A stretch of 33,792 nt of DNA. Origin: Rhodocyclaceae bacterium (GTDB lineage Bacteria; Pseudomonadota; Gammaproteobacteria; Burkholderiales; Rhodocyclaceae). Positions within the stretch are counted from its first letter, which is position 1. Every line of letters starts with the position of its first letter. Shown here one piece after another: positions 15,552 to 23,456 of this stretch. The position numbers and the translations under genes are program-made. Location of the stretch: NCBI GenBank assembly GCA_020445765.1, contig JAGRFY010000002.1:1-33792 (forward strand). The letters are read 5' to 3'. A model generated the notes under the pieces. That model worked only from the letters and a program-made list of their open reading frames with translations, was not told where the DNA came from and did not search any database.

Positions 15552-16277
15552 TCACTCGGAGTTGATGACCAGCGACTTGAGCCTTTCGCGGTCAAGTATG
15601 GTCACGTTGCGCCCGCTCATTTCGATCACCCGCTCGTCGATGAGCCGGCGCAGGATTCGCGAGAAGGATTCATGGGTCAGCGAGAGCAGTGACGCGACCG
15701 TACGCTTGGGCGCCGGCAACTGCACCTGCGTGACCGGGTGGCTGCGCTCCGACAATTCGCTGAGATAGGACGCGACGCGGGTGATTCCGAGCCGCGACGA
15801 GGTCGTGCAGATCGCGTCGATCAGCTTCTGTACCCGGCTCGAGACCTCCCGCAGCATGCGCCCGGAGAGTTCCTGGTCGGATTCGATCGCCTTCATCACG
15901 TGGTGGCGCTCGACGTGCACCAGCGTGCAGCGGTCGACCGCCTGTGCCCACGAGCGGTAGGAGGAGTGCATGAATATGCCGATCTCGCCGAACATCTGGC
16001 CCGAGCTGAACAGTTCGATCACCTTCTCGCGGCCGTCGGCGTCCTGCGCAAGCAGCTTGACCGAGCCACCGATCACGAAATAGAGACCGGTCGGCGCGGT
16101 GCCGCGGCGAAAGATCGTCTGGCCCCGGGAAAAGCGGGTCAGACGCGCCTCGCTGGCCAGCATGCCGATACTCGTCTCCGGCAGTCCCGCCAGAATCGGC
16201 ATGCGCTCCAGCATCCTGTACAGATCGGGGCCGTTCGCCTCGGCGGCGTATCGGTCACCGGCCTGCGTTGGCCGCAT
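15552..16277 (-). CDS. Crp/Fnr-family transcriptional regulator
   Basis: The 241-residue protein follows GGGAGGGG. A cyclic-nucleotide-binding-type beta-barrel spans residues 25-145 (RGQTIFRRGTAPTGLYFVIGGSVKLL, described here as two adjacent blocks, and SSGQMFGEIGIF). A C-terminal winged helix has KRTVASLLSLTHESFSRILRRL as its recognition region. The N-terminal cysteines of FNR are absent, so it should not carry a 4Fe-4S cluster; the ligand could be heme, nitric oxide or something else. It is the last gene of the minus-strand propeller/cytochrome cluster, 45 bp after the second propeller, and may control it or the convergent triheme cytochrome (inference). Confidence 0.9.
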   Translation of the reverse strand: MRPTQAGDRYAAEANGPDLYRMLERMPILAGLPETSIGMLASEARLTRFSRGQTIFRRGTAPTGLYFVIGGSVKLLAQDADGREKVIELFSSGQMFGEIGIFMHSSYRSWAQAVDRCTLVHVERHHVMKAIESDQELSGRMLREVSSRVQKLIDAICTTSSRLGITRVASYLSELSERSHPVTQVQLPAPKRTVASLLSLTHESFSRILRRLIDERVIEMSGRNVTILDRERLKSLVINSE

Positions 16278-16322
16278 TTCGTCCCCTCCCGTGCGCGCCG
16301 CGCGGCAGCCCGCTCCGATGGT

Positions 16323-17588
16323 TCAGTTGATCGTGTCGCCGCGGATGTGCGCGACGCCGCCGTAGCTGCCGACCCAAAGGCTGCCGTCCTCGGTCGTGGC
16401 CATCGAGAACACGGCGTTGCTGAACAGGCCGTCGCCGGTCCTCAAGATCTTGTAGCCGTTGTCCTGTTTCAGCGCGAGGCCATTGTTGGTACCGATCCAG
16501 AGTCGATTCTTGTCGTCTCGGTGCAGCATGAAGACGTGATTGCCGGGCAGCCCTTCCTTGGTCGTCACGTTGACCCAGTTGCCGTCGATGTAATGGGCCA
16601 GGCCGCCCCCCCAGGTACCGGCCCAGACGCTGCCGTCCTGGTCCACCTCGAGTGCAACGATGTAGTTCGGGTTGTAGGCCTGGTCGACGTCCTGCAGGCC
16701 CATCTCGCGCTTCTGCTGGGCGTGGTGCTGCGATGCCTTGCCCGGATCGTCCTTGAACGCGATGTCGTCTCGTACCTTCTCGTAGGGTGCGCCGATGCCG
16801 CGGGAGTGGTTCCAGTTCTCCCACTGGCCGTCGGCGAAGCGCGCCATGCCGCCTTCGGTGGCGAGCCAGATCTCGCCGTTCTTGCCTTCGGCGAGGCCAT
16901 AGACCCAGTCGTTCGGCAGGCCACCGCCGGTGCTCGCGACGGTGTGCAGTTCCCACTGGCTGCGGTCGTGCAGCTTGCCACCCTTGACCCGATTGACGCC
17001 CGACCAGGTGGCAATCCAGATGTCGCCGTCGCGGGTCTCGATGACGTCATAGACGAAGGCGTCGCCGAGTCCCTGGGGGATGTTGAAGTTCTCCCAGGTG
17101 CCCTTCTCCTCGTCGAGCATCGACATGCCGCCGCCGTAGGTGCCGACGGTGAGCTTGCCCTGGATCCGCCCGACGTAGAACATGCCGTTCGAGAGCAGGC
17201 CGGTCTTGACGTCGAAGAGCTTGAAACGATCGGTCGACAACTCATAGCGGACCACGCCGCCGGAGGTGCCGACCCACATCGTGCCGCCGTCGGCATAGAT
17301 CGACTTGACGTTCTTGTTGCCGACGCGGAAATGGGTGAAGCGCTCGGACGGGTTGAAGCCGACCTTGCCTTCGCTGTTGATGCCCTGGTGAGCCGCCGCT
17401 GCGGCGTCGCCAGACGCCTGGGGTGCAGCAGTCGGCGCGGGTGCACTGGCGGCGGCCGGCGCGGGTGCGGGTGCCGCCGGCTTCGGCGCCGGCGCGCTGC
17501 TCTGTCCCTGTTGCTTGCCGACGGTGTAGGCGCCGGCGATCGCAGCGCCTGCCACGATCACCGCGACCGCGAGTGTCTTGTGATCCAT
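16323..17588 (-). CDS. Membrane-anchored seven-bladed Reg_prop beta-propeller (paralog B)
   Basis: The ATG at 17588, with AGGAG upstream, gives 421 residues. An N-terminal hydrophobic segment (residues 5-24) followed by a long Ala/Pro linker (about 32-62) suggests an uncleaved membrane anchor holding a periplasmic domain. Seven repeats with the WxGT-type motif of two-component-regulator propellers follow (MWVGTSGGV, LTVGTYGGG, IWIATWSGV, IWLATEGGM, VWAGTWGGG, LWIGTNNGL, LWVGSYGGV). Reg_prop domains usually form the sensor half of hybrid kinases (family knowledge), but no kinase or output domain is present here. It shares an insertion ending in YNPNY with its neighbour paralog. Role unknown; ligand or protein binding in the periplasm is likely. 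Confidence 0.85.
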   Translation of the reverse strand: MDHKTLAVAVIVAGAAIAGAYTVGKQQGQSSAPAPKPAAPAPAPAAASAPAPTAAPQASGDAAAAAHQGINSEGKVGFNPSERFTHFRVGNKNVKSIYADGGTMWVGTSGGVVRYELSTDRFKLFDVKTGLLSNGMFYVGRIQGKLTVGTYGGGMSMLDEEKGTWENFNIPQGLGDAFVYDVIETRDGDIWIATWSGVNRVKGGKLHDRSQWELHTVASTGGGLPNDWVYGLAEGKNGEIWLATEGGMARFADGQWENWNHSRGIGAPYEKVRDDIAFKDDPGKASQHHAQQKREMGLQDVDQAYNPNYIVALEVDQDGSVWAGTWGGGLAHYIDGNWVNVTTKEGLPGNHVFMLHRDDKNRLWIGTNNGLALKQDNGYKILRTGDGLFSNAVFSMATTEDGSLWVGSYGGVAHIRGDTIN

Positions 17589-17622
17589 TACTGGGAGACT
17601 CCTGGAATTCGTTGATTCGGAT

Positions 17623-18690
17623 TCATTGCTTCTTGCCGATGCGGGCGACACCGTGGCGGGTGCCGGCCCACACCGAGCCGTCGGGCGCCACCGCCAGTGC
17701 ATAGACGTTGGCATCGAGCAGGCCGTCGGCCACCGTGACGTTCTGGAAGGTCTTGCCGTCGTAACGGCTGACGCCCCCGCTGGTGCCGAACCACAGCACG
17801 TCGTCGTGGTCCCGCGCGATCGAGTAGACGATCGTGCCGGCGAGTCCGTCCTTGACCGTGAAGCTTTCGAAATGGCTGCCGTCGAAGCGGCTGACGCCAC
17901 CGCCCCAGGTGCCGATCCACACCTTCTGGCCCTGATCGACGTGCACCGCGAAGCAGTAGTTGGGGTTGTAGGTCTGCATGCCGGCGGCCATCGTCGACAG
18001 GTCATGGCGGCTGCGGGTGCCGAGGCCGGTGTTGGTGCTCGCCGGCCGGTCGTCGGCGTTCGGCGCACCGAGCCCGTCGGCATGGGTCCACGAGCGCCAG
18101 TTCTCACCGTCGTACATCGACAGCCCGCCTTCGGTGCCGAACCAGACCTTGCCCGAACCATCCACGTCGAGGCCGTAGACCCACTCGTTGATCAATTCCT
18201 TGACGTAGGTGGTGAACTCGCCGGTGTCGACATCGAAGCGGCTGGCACCGGCCCAGGTGCCGATCCACAGGTCGCCGTCCTTGCCGTTGGCGAAGGAATA
18301 AATCCAGTAGTCGGCAAGTCCGTGCATCGGGAAATAGGTCTTCCATTGCCCGTCCTTGTAGCTCGACGCGCCGCCGGCATTGGTGCCGAACCACTTGTAG
18401 CCGCGCGTGTCGGTGCCGATCGCGAAGACGTACTCGTTGGCGAGTCCGTCGTCACGGGTGAAGGTGAGCTTGGGGGTGTTGGTGGCAAGGTCGATGGCGT
18501 GGACGCCACTCGAGGTGCCGACCCACATCGTGTTGTCGGTCGGGTCGAGATGCAGCGAACGGACATAGACGTTCTGTCCGACGTTGAAGGTTTCGAGGAC
18601 GACCGGCTTGTCGTCGCCGGCGCTCGCGGCGAGGCTGGTGGCGAGCAGGGCTGAAGCGGCGAGTTGTCGGAGGAATCTGGGCATGGGCAT
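17623..18690 (-). CDS. Secreted seven-bladed Reg_prop beta-propeller (paralog A)
   Basis: The 355-residue protein has a signal peptide of about 24 residues (ASALLATSLAASAG) and seven blades marked by MWVGTSSGV, KWFGTNAGG, LWIGTWAGA, VWFGTEGGL, VWIGTWGGG, LWFGTSGGV and VWAGTRHGV. It is a free propeller in the periplasm with no attached kinase. A roughly 35-residue insertion (about 215-250, ending YNPNY) falls at the same blade as in paralog B. It starts 6 bp after the cytochrome stop without a clear ribosome binding site, so it is probably translated by coupling; a second in-frame ATG at 18684 is an alternative start. Function unknown; it sits between a cytochrome c gene and its paralog. Confidence 0.85.
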   Translation of the reverse strand: MPMPRFLRQLAASALLATSLAASAGDDKPVVLETFNVGQNVYVRSLHLDPTDNTMWVGTSSGVHAIDLATNTPKLTFTRDDGLANEYVFAIGTDTRGYKWFGTNAGGASSYKDGQWKTYFPMHGLADYWIYSFANGKDGDLWIGTWAGASRFDVDTGEFTTYVKELINEWVYGLDVDGSGKVWFGTEGGLSMYDGENWRSWTHADGLGAPNADDRPASTNTGLGTRSRHDLSTMAAGMQTYNPNYCFAVHVDQGQKVWIGTWGGGVSRFDGSHFESFTVKDGLAGTIVYSIARDHDDVLWFGTSGGVSRYDGKTFQNVTVADGLLDANVYALAVAPDGSVWAGTRHGVARIGKKQ

Positions 18691-18696
18691 GGAAAG

Positions 18697-18999
18697 TCAG
18701 CGGTGCAGGGTTCTGAGATAGGCGATGACGTCCCGGATCTCCTGCCGGCGCAGGATGCCGAGGAAACCGGGCATTACGTTCTTGCCGTTTTCGATCGAGT
18801 CGATCAGCATCGTGTCGGGCTGCATCATGCGCTCGCCCTTGGCAAAGCTCGGCGCCGACGGCAGCACCGGATGACCACCGACACCGTGGCAGACCGCGCA
18901 GTTCATGTCGTAGATCTGTCGTCCGTTCATCGGATCCGCCGCCTGCGCCGCGGTTGCGGCGAGCATGGCCAGCAGCGCCATCAGGATGGCATTCTTCAT
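18697..18999 (-). CDS. Small monoheme cytochrome c
   Basis: The 100-residue protein follows AGGAGAA and has a signal peptide cleaved after AAQA (residue 20). The mature part of about 80 residues carries CAVCH (34-38) and the likely axial methionine M76 in NVMPGFLG, typical of class I cytochrome c of the cytochrome c5/cbb3-donor type. It should shuttle single electrons in the periplasm. It sits between a Sel1-repeat protein and two propeller proteins in one apparent operon, with gaps of under 10 bp on both sides, which implies a shared task. Confidence 0.93.
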   Translation of the reverse strand: MKNAILMALLAMLAATAAQAADPMNGRQIYDMNCAVCHGVGGHPVLPSAPSFAKGERMMQPDTMLIDSIENGKNVMPGFLGILRRQEIRDVIAYLRTLHR

Positions 19000-19008
19000 C
19001 GCGTTCTC

Positions 19009-19644
19009 CTATTTCTTGTCCTCGCCCGCCTTGGCGTCGCCGGCCTTCTTGCTCCACAGCGCCGCCTTGTCCGGATCCGGGGCGATGCCGAGCATGCCCT
19101 TCGAGTAGGCCATCGACAGTGCGTCGATCGAACGCATGTAGCCGCTCTCGGCGCTCCGCGTCAGGATCGTTTCGGCGTCCGGCTGATCGGTCGGCGGCGC
19201 CAGTGTGCCGTTGAGCAGGCCGTCCGCCAATGCGTTCCAGGAGCGCTCGTGGCCGAGCGCCGCTGCACGCTTGAGCAGCGCGAAACCCTTTTCGACGTCC
19301 TGCTCGACACCATCGCCGCTGATCGTCATCGACGCCAGGCCGTAGATGCCGTCCGGAAAATCCTGGTCTGCCGACATCTTGTAGTAGCGGTACGCCTCGG
19401 CGTTGTATTCGCCGAGATCGAGGATGTAGGCAAGCATCGACTGGGCGTGGGCGTGGCCGGCGTCGGCGGCTCGGCGAAGCGGTTCCATCGCCGAGAACAG
19501 GTCGCCGCTGCGGAAGGCGGCCATGCCAGCCGCGAAATCGCTATCGACGTCGGCGCGGGTCGCGATCGGTGCGATGGCCAGCAGCACGGCGACGGTCAGC
19601 GACTTGAAAGCGAGAATCGGATTCTTTGCGACGGGAAAGTTCAT
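19009..19644 (-). CDS. Periplasmic Sel1-repeat protein (first copy)
   Basis: I chose ATG 19644, with GGAAAAGG 6 bases before it; ATG 19650 is possible. The 211-residue product begins with a signal peptide (core LTVAVLLAIAPIA, cleavage near TRA-DV). Sel1-type TPR-like repeats follow: FRSGDLFSAMEPLRRAADAGH, AQSMLAYILDLGEYNAEAYRYYK, GIYGLASMTISGDGVEQDVEKG and RSWNALADGLLNG, each cut short here. Sel1 proteins are scaffolds for protein-protein contacts (family knowledge). It is the first gene after the response regulator and lies 9 bp before the cytochrome c gene. A divergent second Sel1 protein is found at 22898-23431. Confidence 0.85.
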   Translation of the reverse strand: MNFPVAKNPILAFKSLTVAVLLAIAPIATRADVDSDFAAGMAAFRSGDLFSAMEPLRRAADAGHAHAQSMLAYILDLGEYNAEAYRYYKMSADQDFPDGIYGLASMTISGDGVEQDVEKGFALLKRAAALGHERSWNALADGLLNGTLAPPTDQPDAETILTRSAESGYMRSIDALSMAYSKGMLGIAPDPDKAALWSKKAGDAKAGEDKK

Positions 19645-19687
19645 GGTCATCCTTTTCCGGGCGGGGTGGGCAGGATCGGCGACTGTC

Positions 19688-21058
19688 TCAGGTCCGCAGA
19701 CCCAGGGATTCGAACTCCTCGATTTTCCGGTACAGGCTCGACAGGCCGATGCCCAGCGCCTGGGCGGCCACCCGTCGGTCGCCGCCGGCCTCGTCGAGCG
19801 CCTTGAACACCAACTGCGCCTCGATCTCGCGCAGCTGGTCGCGCAAACAGCTTGCGGGAGCAATTGACGTGCCAGTGCCGCCTGCGGCGCGGCTGCCGCG
19901 GGTGATCTCGGGCGGCAGGTCGGTCATTGCGATGGCGTCGTCCTCGGCCAGGATGCAGGCGCGATTGATCACGTTCTCGAGTTGGCGCACGTTGCCCGGC
20001 CACGGGTAGCCCAGCAGCAGGCGCTCGGCATCGGCCGCCAGACCGAGCCGCTCGGTCGCGCCCGCCTGACTGCGCGCGCGCTCAAGCAGGAAATCGATCA
20101 GTCCGCGGATGTCGCCATGGCGCTCGCGCAGCGGCGGAATGTGGATGTGGAACATGCTGATGCGGAAGAACAGATCCTCGCGAAACGTCCCGTCGCCAAC
20201 CATCTGCTGCAGATCCCGGTTGGTGGCCGCGATGATGCGGCAGTCCACCCGCCTGGGCTGTTCGCTGCCCACCGCGCGGATCTCCTTCTCCTCGATGGCG
20301 TGGAGCAGCTTGGTCTGCATGTGCATCGGCAGCTCGCCGACTTCGTCGAGGAACAAGGTGCCCTGGTCGGCCTGCAGGAACAGGCCCTTGCGGGCCTTGT
20401 CGGCGCCGGTGAAGGCGCCCTTGGTGTGGCCGAAGAATTCGCTTTCGAGCAGCGTCTCGGGGATCGCCGAGCAATTGACCGGCAGGAACAGATGGTCGGC
20501 CCTGCGGCTGTGTTCATGGATGTAGCGTGCGAGCACGCCCTTGCCGGTACCCGATTCGCCGGTCACCAGCACGGTGCTCTCGGTCGGCGCCACCTTGCCG
20601 GCCAGGCGTTCGACCGCCTGCATCGCCGGCGACGCGAAGCGGAAGGTCGGTGCGTCGCCCTTGGCGAACTGGCGCAACACGCGGTTCTCCTCGCGCAGGC
20701 CACGCAGCGAGGCGACCTGTTGCACGCGGTGCAGGAGTTCCTCCATGTTGGCCGGCTTGACGATGTAGTCGGACGCGCCTGCGCGCAGGGCGTCCACCGC
20801 CGTCTCCATCGACGCGAACGCGGTCACCATGATGAAGTTGGTCTCGATCCGCGACTCCTTGATCGAGCGCACCAGTTCGACGCCGTCGCCATCGGGCAAC
20901 TTGATGTCGCACAGCGCGATGTCCACATCGCCGCGTACCAGCTTGGCGGCGGCTTCCTTGCAGGTTGCCGCCTGATCCACCGAATAGCCGGCACGGGTAC
21001 AGGCGTCCGCGATGATTTCGCGGATGGCACGTTCATCGTCGATTACCAGCACGTGCAT
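19688..21058 (-). CDS. Sigma-54-dependent NtrC-family response regulator
   Basis: The 456-residue protein follows AAGGAGAG. The receiver domain (1-120) has phospho-acceptor D51 in ALCDIKLPDG. The AAA+ domain shows Walker A GESGTGKG (167-174), the sigma-54 contact loop GAFTGA (214-219) and Walker B TLFLDEVGE (234-242). A C-terminal Fis-type helix-turn-helix (about 415-450) binds enhancer DNA. It activates RNA polymerase with sigma-54. It lies 40 bp after the histidine kinase and is almost certainly its partner. The likely targets are the Sel1 gene at 22898 and perhaps the cytochrome genes, since sigma-54-like sequences occur upstream of two of them. Confidence 0.95.
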   Translation of the reverse strand: MHVLVIDDERAIREIIADACTRAGYSVDQAATCKEAAAKLVRGDVDIALCDIKLPDGDGVELVRSIKESRIETNFIMVTAFASMETAVDALRAGASDYIVKPANMEELLHRVQQVASLRGLREENRVLRQFAKGDAPTFRFASPAMQAVERLAGKVAPTESTVLVTGESGTGKGVLARYIHEHSRRADHLFLPVNCSAIPETLLESEFFGHTKGAFTGADKARKGLFLQADQGTLFLDEVGELPMHMQTKLLHAIEEKEIRAVGSEQPRRVDCRIIAATNRDLQQMVGDGTFREDLFFRISMFHIHIPPLRERHGDIRGLIDFLLERARSQAGATERLGLAADAERLLLGYPWPGNVRQLENVINRACILAEDDAIAMTDLPPEITRGSRAAGGTGTSIAPASCLRDQLREIEAQLVFKALDEAGGDRRVAAQALGIGLSSLYRKIEEFESLGLRT

Positions 21059-21098
21059 CGAGTGATCTCTCCTTCAAGGTGTCCGGACTGGCCTGCGG

Positions 21099-22625
21099 TC
21101 ATGCGCGCACGGCTTCGCTTACGTTCAAGGGCAAGGTGATCCGTGCCATCGTACCGGCGCCGGGCTCGGACTCCAGCACCAGCGTGCCGCCACCGTCGAG
21201 AATCAGTTCGCGGCTCAGCGCGAGCCCCAGGCCGGAGCCCTTGCCGGCCGGCTTGGTCGTGAAATATTCGTCGAAGGCGCGACCGAGGGTCTCGGCGTCC
21301 ATGCCCTTGCCGTTGTCGCGCACCTCGATCACGGCATGCCGATCGTCGGTCCGGCTGACGACGTTGATCTCGGGCGCTTCCGGATTATCTTCCATCGCGT
21401 CGGCGGCATTGATCAGCAGATTCATCAGGGTCTGGGTGATGTGGTCGGCGACGGCCCGCACGGCAGGCAGCTCGCCATCGAGATCGGTCGACAGCTCGAT
21501 GCCGCGGAAACGGCGGTCGAAGGCGACGAAGTTGATCGTCGAGCGGATCAGCTGATTGAGATCCAGCAATTCGGGCGAGAGCGGCTGCGGGCGGGTGAAG
21601 TCGGCGATCTGGCGCGTGATCTGGGAAATGCGCCGGGTCTGTTCGAGGATCAGTTCGGGCTCGCAGCTGACGCCCTGGTGCTGGCAGCCGGGAACGCAGG
21701 CCGAACGGATCGAACTGGCGATGCCGCTGATTGCGGCGATCGGGTTGTTGATCTCGTGGGCGAGCTGGGACGCGAGTGAGCCGACCGCAACCATCTTCTC
21801 GCGATGGAACTGCTCCTGGCGGGCACGCTCGATGTGACGCTCCCGTTCGCGCAGGTCGCTCTGCATCTGGTTGACCGCCCGCATCAGGCTGCCGACCTCG
21901 TCGCGGCGGGTGACGTCGAGTTCCTCGCCGCGGTAGCCATTGACGATGTCGAGCGCCCGCGATTCGAGCTTGCGGATGTCCCAGGTCAGCCGGCTGAAGA
22001 AGATCGCGGTCGCGGCGCCGAGCACGATGATGCCGAGCACGGCAAATGCCAGCCCCTGCAAAGTGACCCGGTCGTAGGTGACGCGATACTCGGCGAGCAG
22101 GCGCGCCTTGCGGTCGCGTGTCGCCTGCGTGATCTGCTCGAGCTCGTTGATCAGTTCGTGCAGGGTGGTCCGCGTGACCGCCAGCACGCCGCGGCCCGGG
22201 CTGCTGACCAGATCGTTGGTCAACGCCTGCAGTTCGTGCGAAAGGATCAGGATGCGCGGGTGCTTGTCCTCCAGCGAGCGCAGCAGCGAGCGCGTCGCTT
22301 CGATCTCGATCACCGCCCCCGGGGCGGCGGCCAGTGGGTCGGTCGCGGAGAACGCGACGTTGACCGAGAGCAGCGTGCGTGCCATCGACATGTTGATCTG
22401 GACCAGCAGTTCCTCCGAGCGATGCACTCGCTCGAGGTCTTCGACCATCACCAGCAGCTTCTGGCGCTCGGCGTCGGTGAAGATGCCGACCAGCAGCGCG
22501 TAGAGCACGAAGGCGATGAAGGCGAGCACGCCCTTGACCTTCAGCGAGAGGCCTTCGTGGCGACCGTCGGTGGAAGACGCTTCGCGTTCCTCGTCCGGTC
22601 CAGCGGTGGATTCGTGCTTGCTCAT
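21099..22625 (-). CDS. Membrane sensor histidine kinase with cysteine cluster in the DHp hairpin
   Basis: I chose ATG 22625 (MSKHES) although the Shine-Dalgarno is weak; the frame is open further upstream. The 508-residue protein has helix one near residues 27-48, a helical periplasmic region, helix two near 180-200, a HAMP domain, then HisKA with the H-box LAHEINNP (phosphorylated H290) and an ATPase domain with N-box QTLMNLLINAADAM, DNGKGMD, FTTKPAGKGSGLGL. Between the two dimerisation helices lies a loop with C310, C314 and C321 (CVPGCQHQGVSC), which could bind a metal or an iron-sulfur cluster or form a disulfide (inference). It partners the sigma-54 activator downstream. Confidence 0.93.
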   Translation of the reverse strand: MSKHESTAGPDEEREASSTDGRHEGLSLKVKGVLAFIAFVLYALLVGIFTDAERQKLLVMVEDLERVHRSEELLVQINMSMARTLLSVNVAFSATDPLAAAPGAVIEIEATRSLLRSLEDKHPRILILSHELQALTNDLVSSPGRGVLAVTRTTLHELINELEQITQATRDRKARLLAEYRVTYDRVTLQGLAFAVLGIIVLGAATAIFFSRLTWDIRKLESRALDIVNGYRGEELDVTRRDEVGSLMRAVNQMQSDLRERERHIERARQEQFHREKMVAVGSLASQLAHEINNPIAAISGIASSIRSACVPGCQHQGVSCEPELILEQTRRISQITRQIADFTRPQPLSPELLDLNQLIRSTINFVAFDRRFRGIELSTDLDGELPAVRAVADHITQTLMNLLINAADAMEDNPEAPEINVVSRTDDRHAVIEVRDNGKGMDAETLGRAFDEYFTTKPAGKGSGLGLALSRELILDGGGTLVLESEPGAGTMARITLPLNVSEAVRA

Positions 22626-22664
22626 GCCGTGTGCGGTGGCCGCCGGAACGGTGTTGGCGGCGGC

Positions 22665-22682
22665 GCACCGATGGAATGGTGC
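22665..22682. promoter_or_regulatory. Dyad, possible enhancer site for the sigma-54 activator
   Basis: GCACCGATGGAATGGTGC has arms GCACC/GGTGC with an 8-bp centre that is itself partly symmetric. It lies about 115 bp upstream of the sigma-54-like promoter, a normal enhancer distance. NtrC-class activators bind such dyads. No second copy was found nearby. Confidence 0.4.
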
Positions 22683-22794
22683 GGTATAAGTGGCGCCCGG
22701 GCAAATGCCTGCCTCGTGTCGCGCCCGGTACCGAACTGCAAGATACGCGCCCATGAACCGGGGCAGGGCGAGGACCGGCGCCGCGACCGACTCG

Positions 22795-22810
22795 CGGTAT
22801 GAATCTTGCG
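22795..22810 (+). promoter_or_regulatory. Sigma-54-like promoter for second Sel1 gene
   Basis: CGGTATGAATCTTGCG has GG (22796-22797) and GC (22808-22809) separated by exactly 10 bases, with a perfect TTGC at -12. The -24 part is weaker. Transcription would begin near 22821, leaving a leader of about 77 bases. Confidence 0.4.
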
Positions 22811-22897
22811 CGGGTCGCCGCGGTCGTTCATCTGCAGAGGGCAATGGCCTCGATCGCCGCGCGCTCGCCCCTTCCCCGAAAAGGAGTCCCGTTCCCC

Positions 22898-23431
22898 ATG
22901 CTCAAAAGTCTGTGTCTGTCCCTTGTCCTGCTGGTCGGCGCGGCGCCTGCACTGGCGGCGCCGGTCGATGACGCGATTGCGCTGCTCGACGCAGGCAAGT
23001 ACGAGGAGGCCGCGCAACAGCTCCAGCCGCTGGCGGAGCGCGGCGACGCAATCGCTCAGCACCGGCTCGCCATTCTGTACTTCTACGGTCACGGCGTTCC
23101 CGAAGACGAGAATCGCGCGCTCGAACTGGCGCTGCGCAGCGCAGAGGCGGGCAACGTCGACGCGATGTTTCTGGTCGGCAACATCTACGTCTTCGGCCAT
23201 ACCGTGCCGAACGAGGCGGACGATCCGGATCTCGAGGCGGCAAAATGGTTCCACGAGGCCGCGAGTCGGGATCATGCCGAGGCCGAATACAACCTCGGGC
23301 TGCTGTTCCTCGCCGGCAAGGGCGTGATCCGCAGCCAGGAAGAGGCCATGAAGTGGATCCGGCGGGCCGCCGACCACGGCCATGCCGGCGCCCGCAACTT
23401 TCTCGGCGGCGAGGACGGTCACGCCAAGTGA
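22898..23431 (+). CDS. Periplasmic Sel1-repeat protein (second copy)
   Basis: I chose ATG 22898 because a signal peptide follows directly (LCLSLVLLVGAAPALA). The AAAAGGAG is about 12 bases away, somewhat far, and the frame is open upstream. The 177-residue product has Sel1 repeats: AIALLDAGKYEEAAQQLQPL, AQHRLAILYFYGHGVPEDEN, AMFLVGNIYVFGHTVP, AEYNLGLLFLAGKGVIRSQE and a final AMKWIRRAADHGHAG (each shown in part). It is probably a scaffold in the periplasm. It is divergent from the histidine kinase and has the best sigma-54-like promoter of the window, so it may be a direct target of the two-component system. It resembles the Sel1 protein at 19009-19644 in plan but is not a near copy. Confidence 0.87.
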   Translation: MLKSLCLSLVLLVGAAPALAAPVDDAIALLDAGKYEEAAQQLQPLAERGDAIAQHRLAILYFYGHGVPEDENRALELALRSAEAGNVDAMFLVGNIYVFGHTVPNEADDPDLEAAKWFHEAASRDHAEAEYNLGLLFLAGKGVIRSQEEAMKWIRRAADHGHAGARNFLGGEDGHAK

Positions 23432-23456
23432 GGCGCGCCGCGGCGGCACACCGTCG

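Larger units (their letters stand above)
22626..22897. promoter_or_regulatory. Divergent kinase/Sel1 control region
   Basis: A 272-bp gap between the divergent kinase and second Sel1 genes. It contains the dyad at 22665-22682 and a sigma-54-like promoter at 22795-22810 facing Sel1. On the minus strand TATACC, a possible -10 for the kinase, sits next to the dyad. I see no gene here. AAAAGGAG at 22879-22886 is the Sel1 ribosome binding site, with a long spacing to the ATG. Confidence 0.5.

Noticed and set aside
15738-17615. A 625-codon plus-strand open frame opposite Crp/Fnr and propeller B
   Set aside because: It is a shadow of two real genes, with no recognisable motif and no ribosome binding site.
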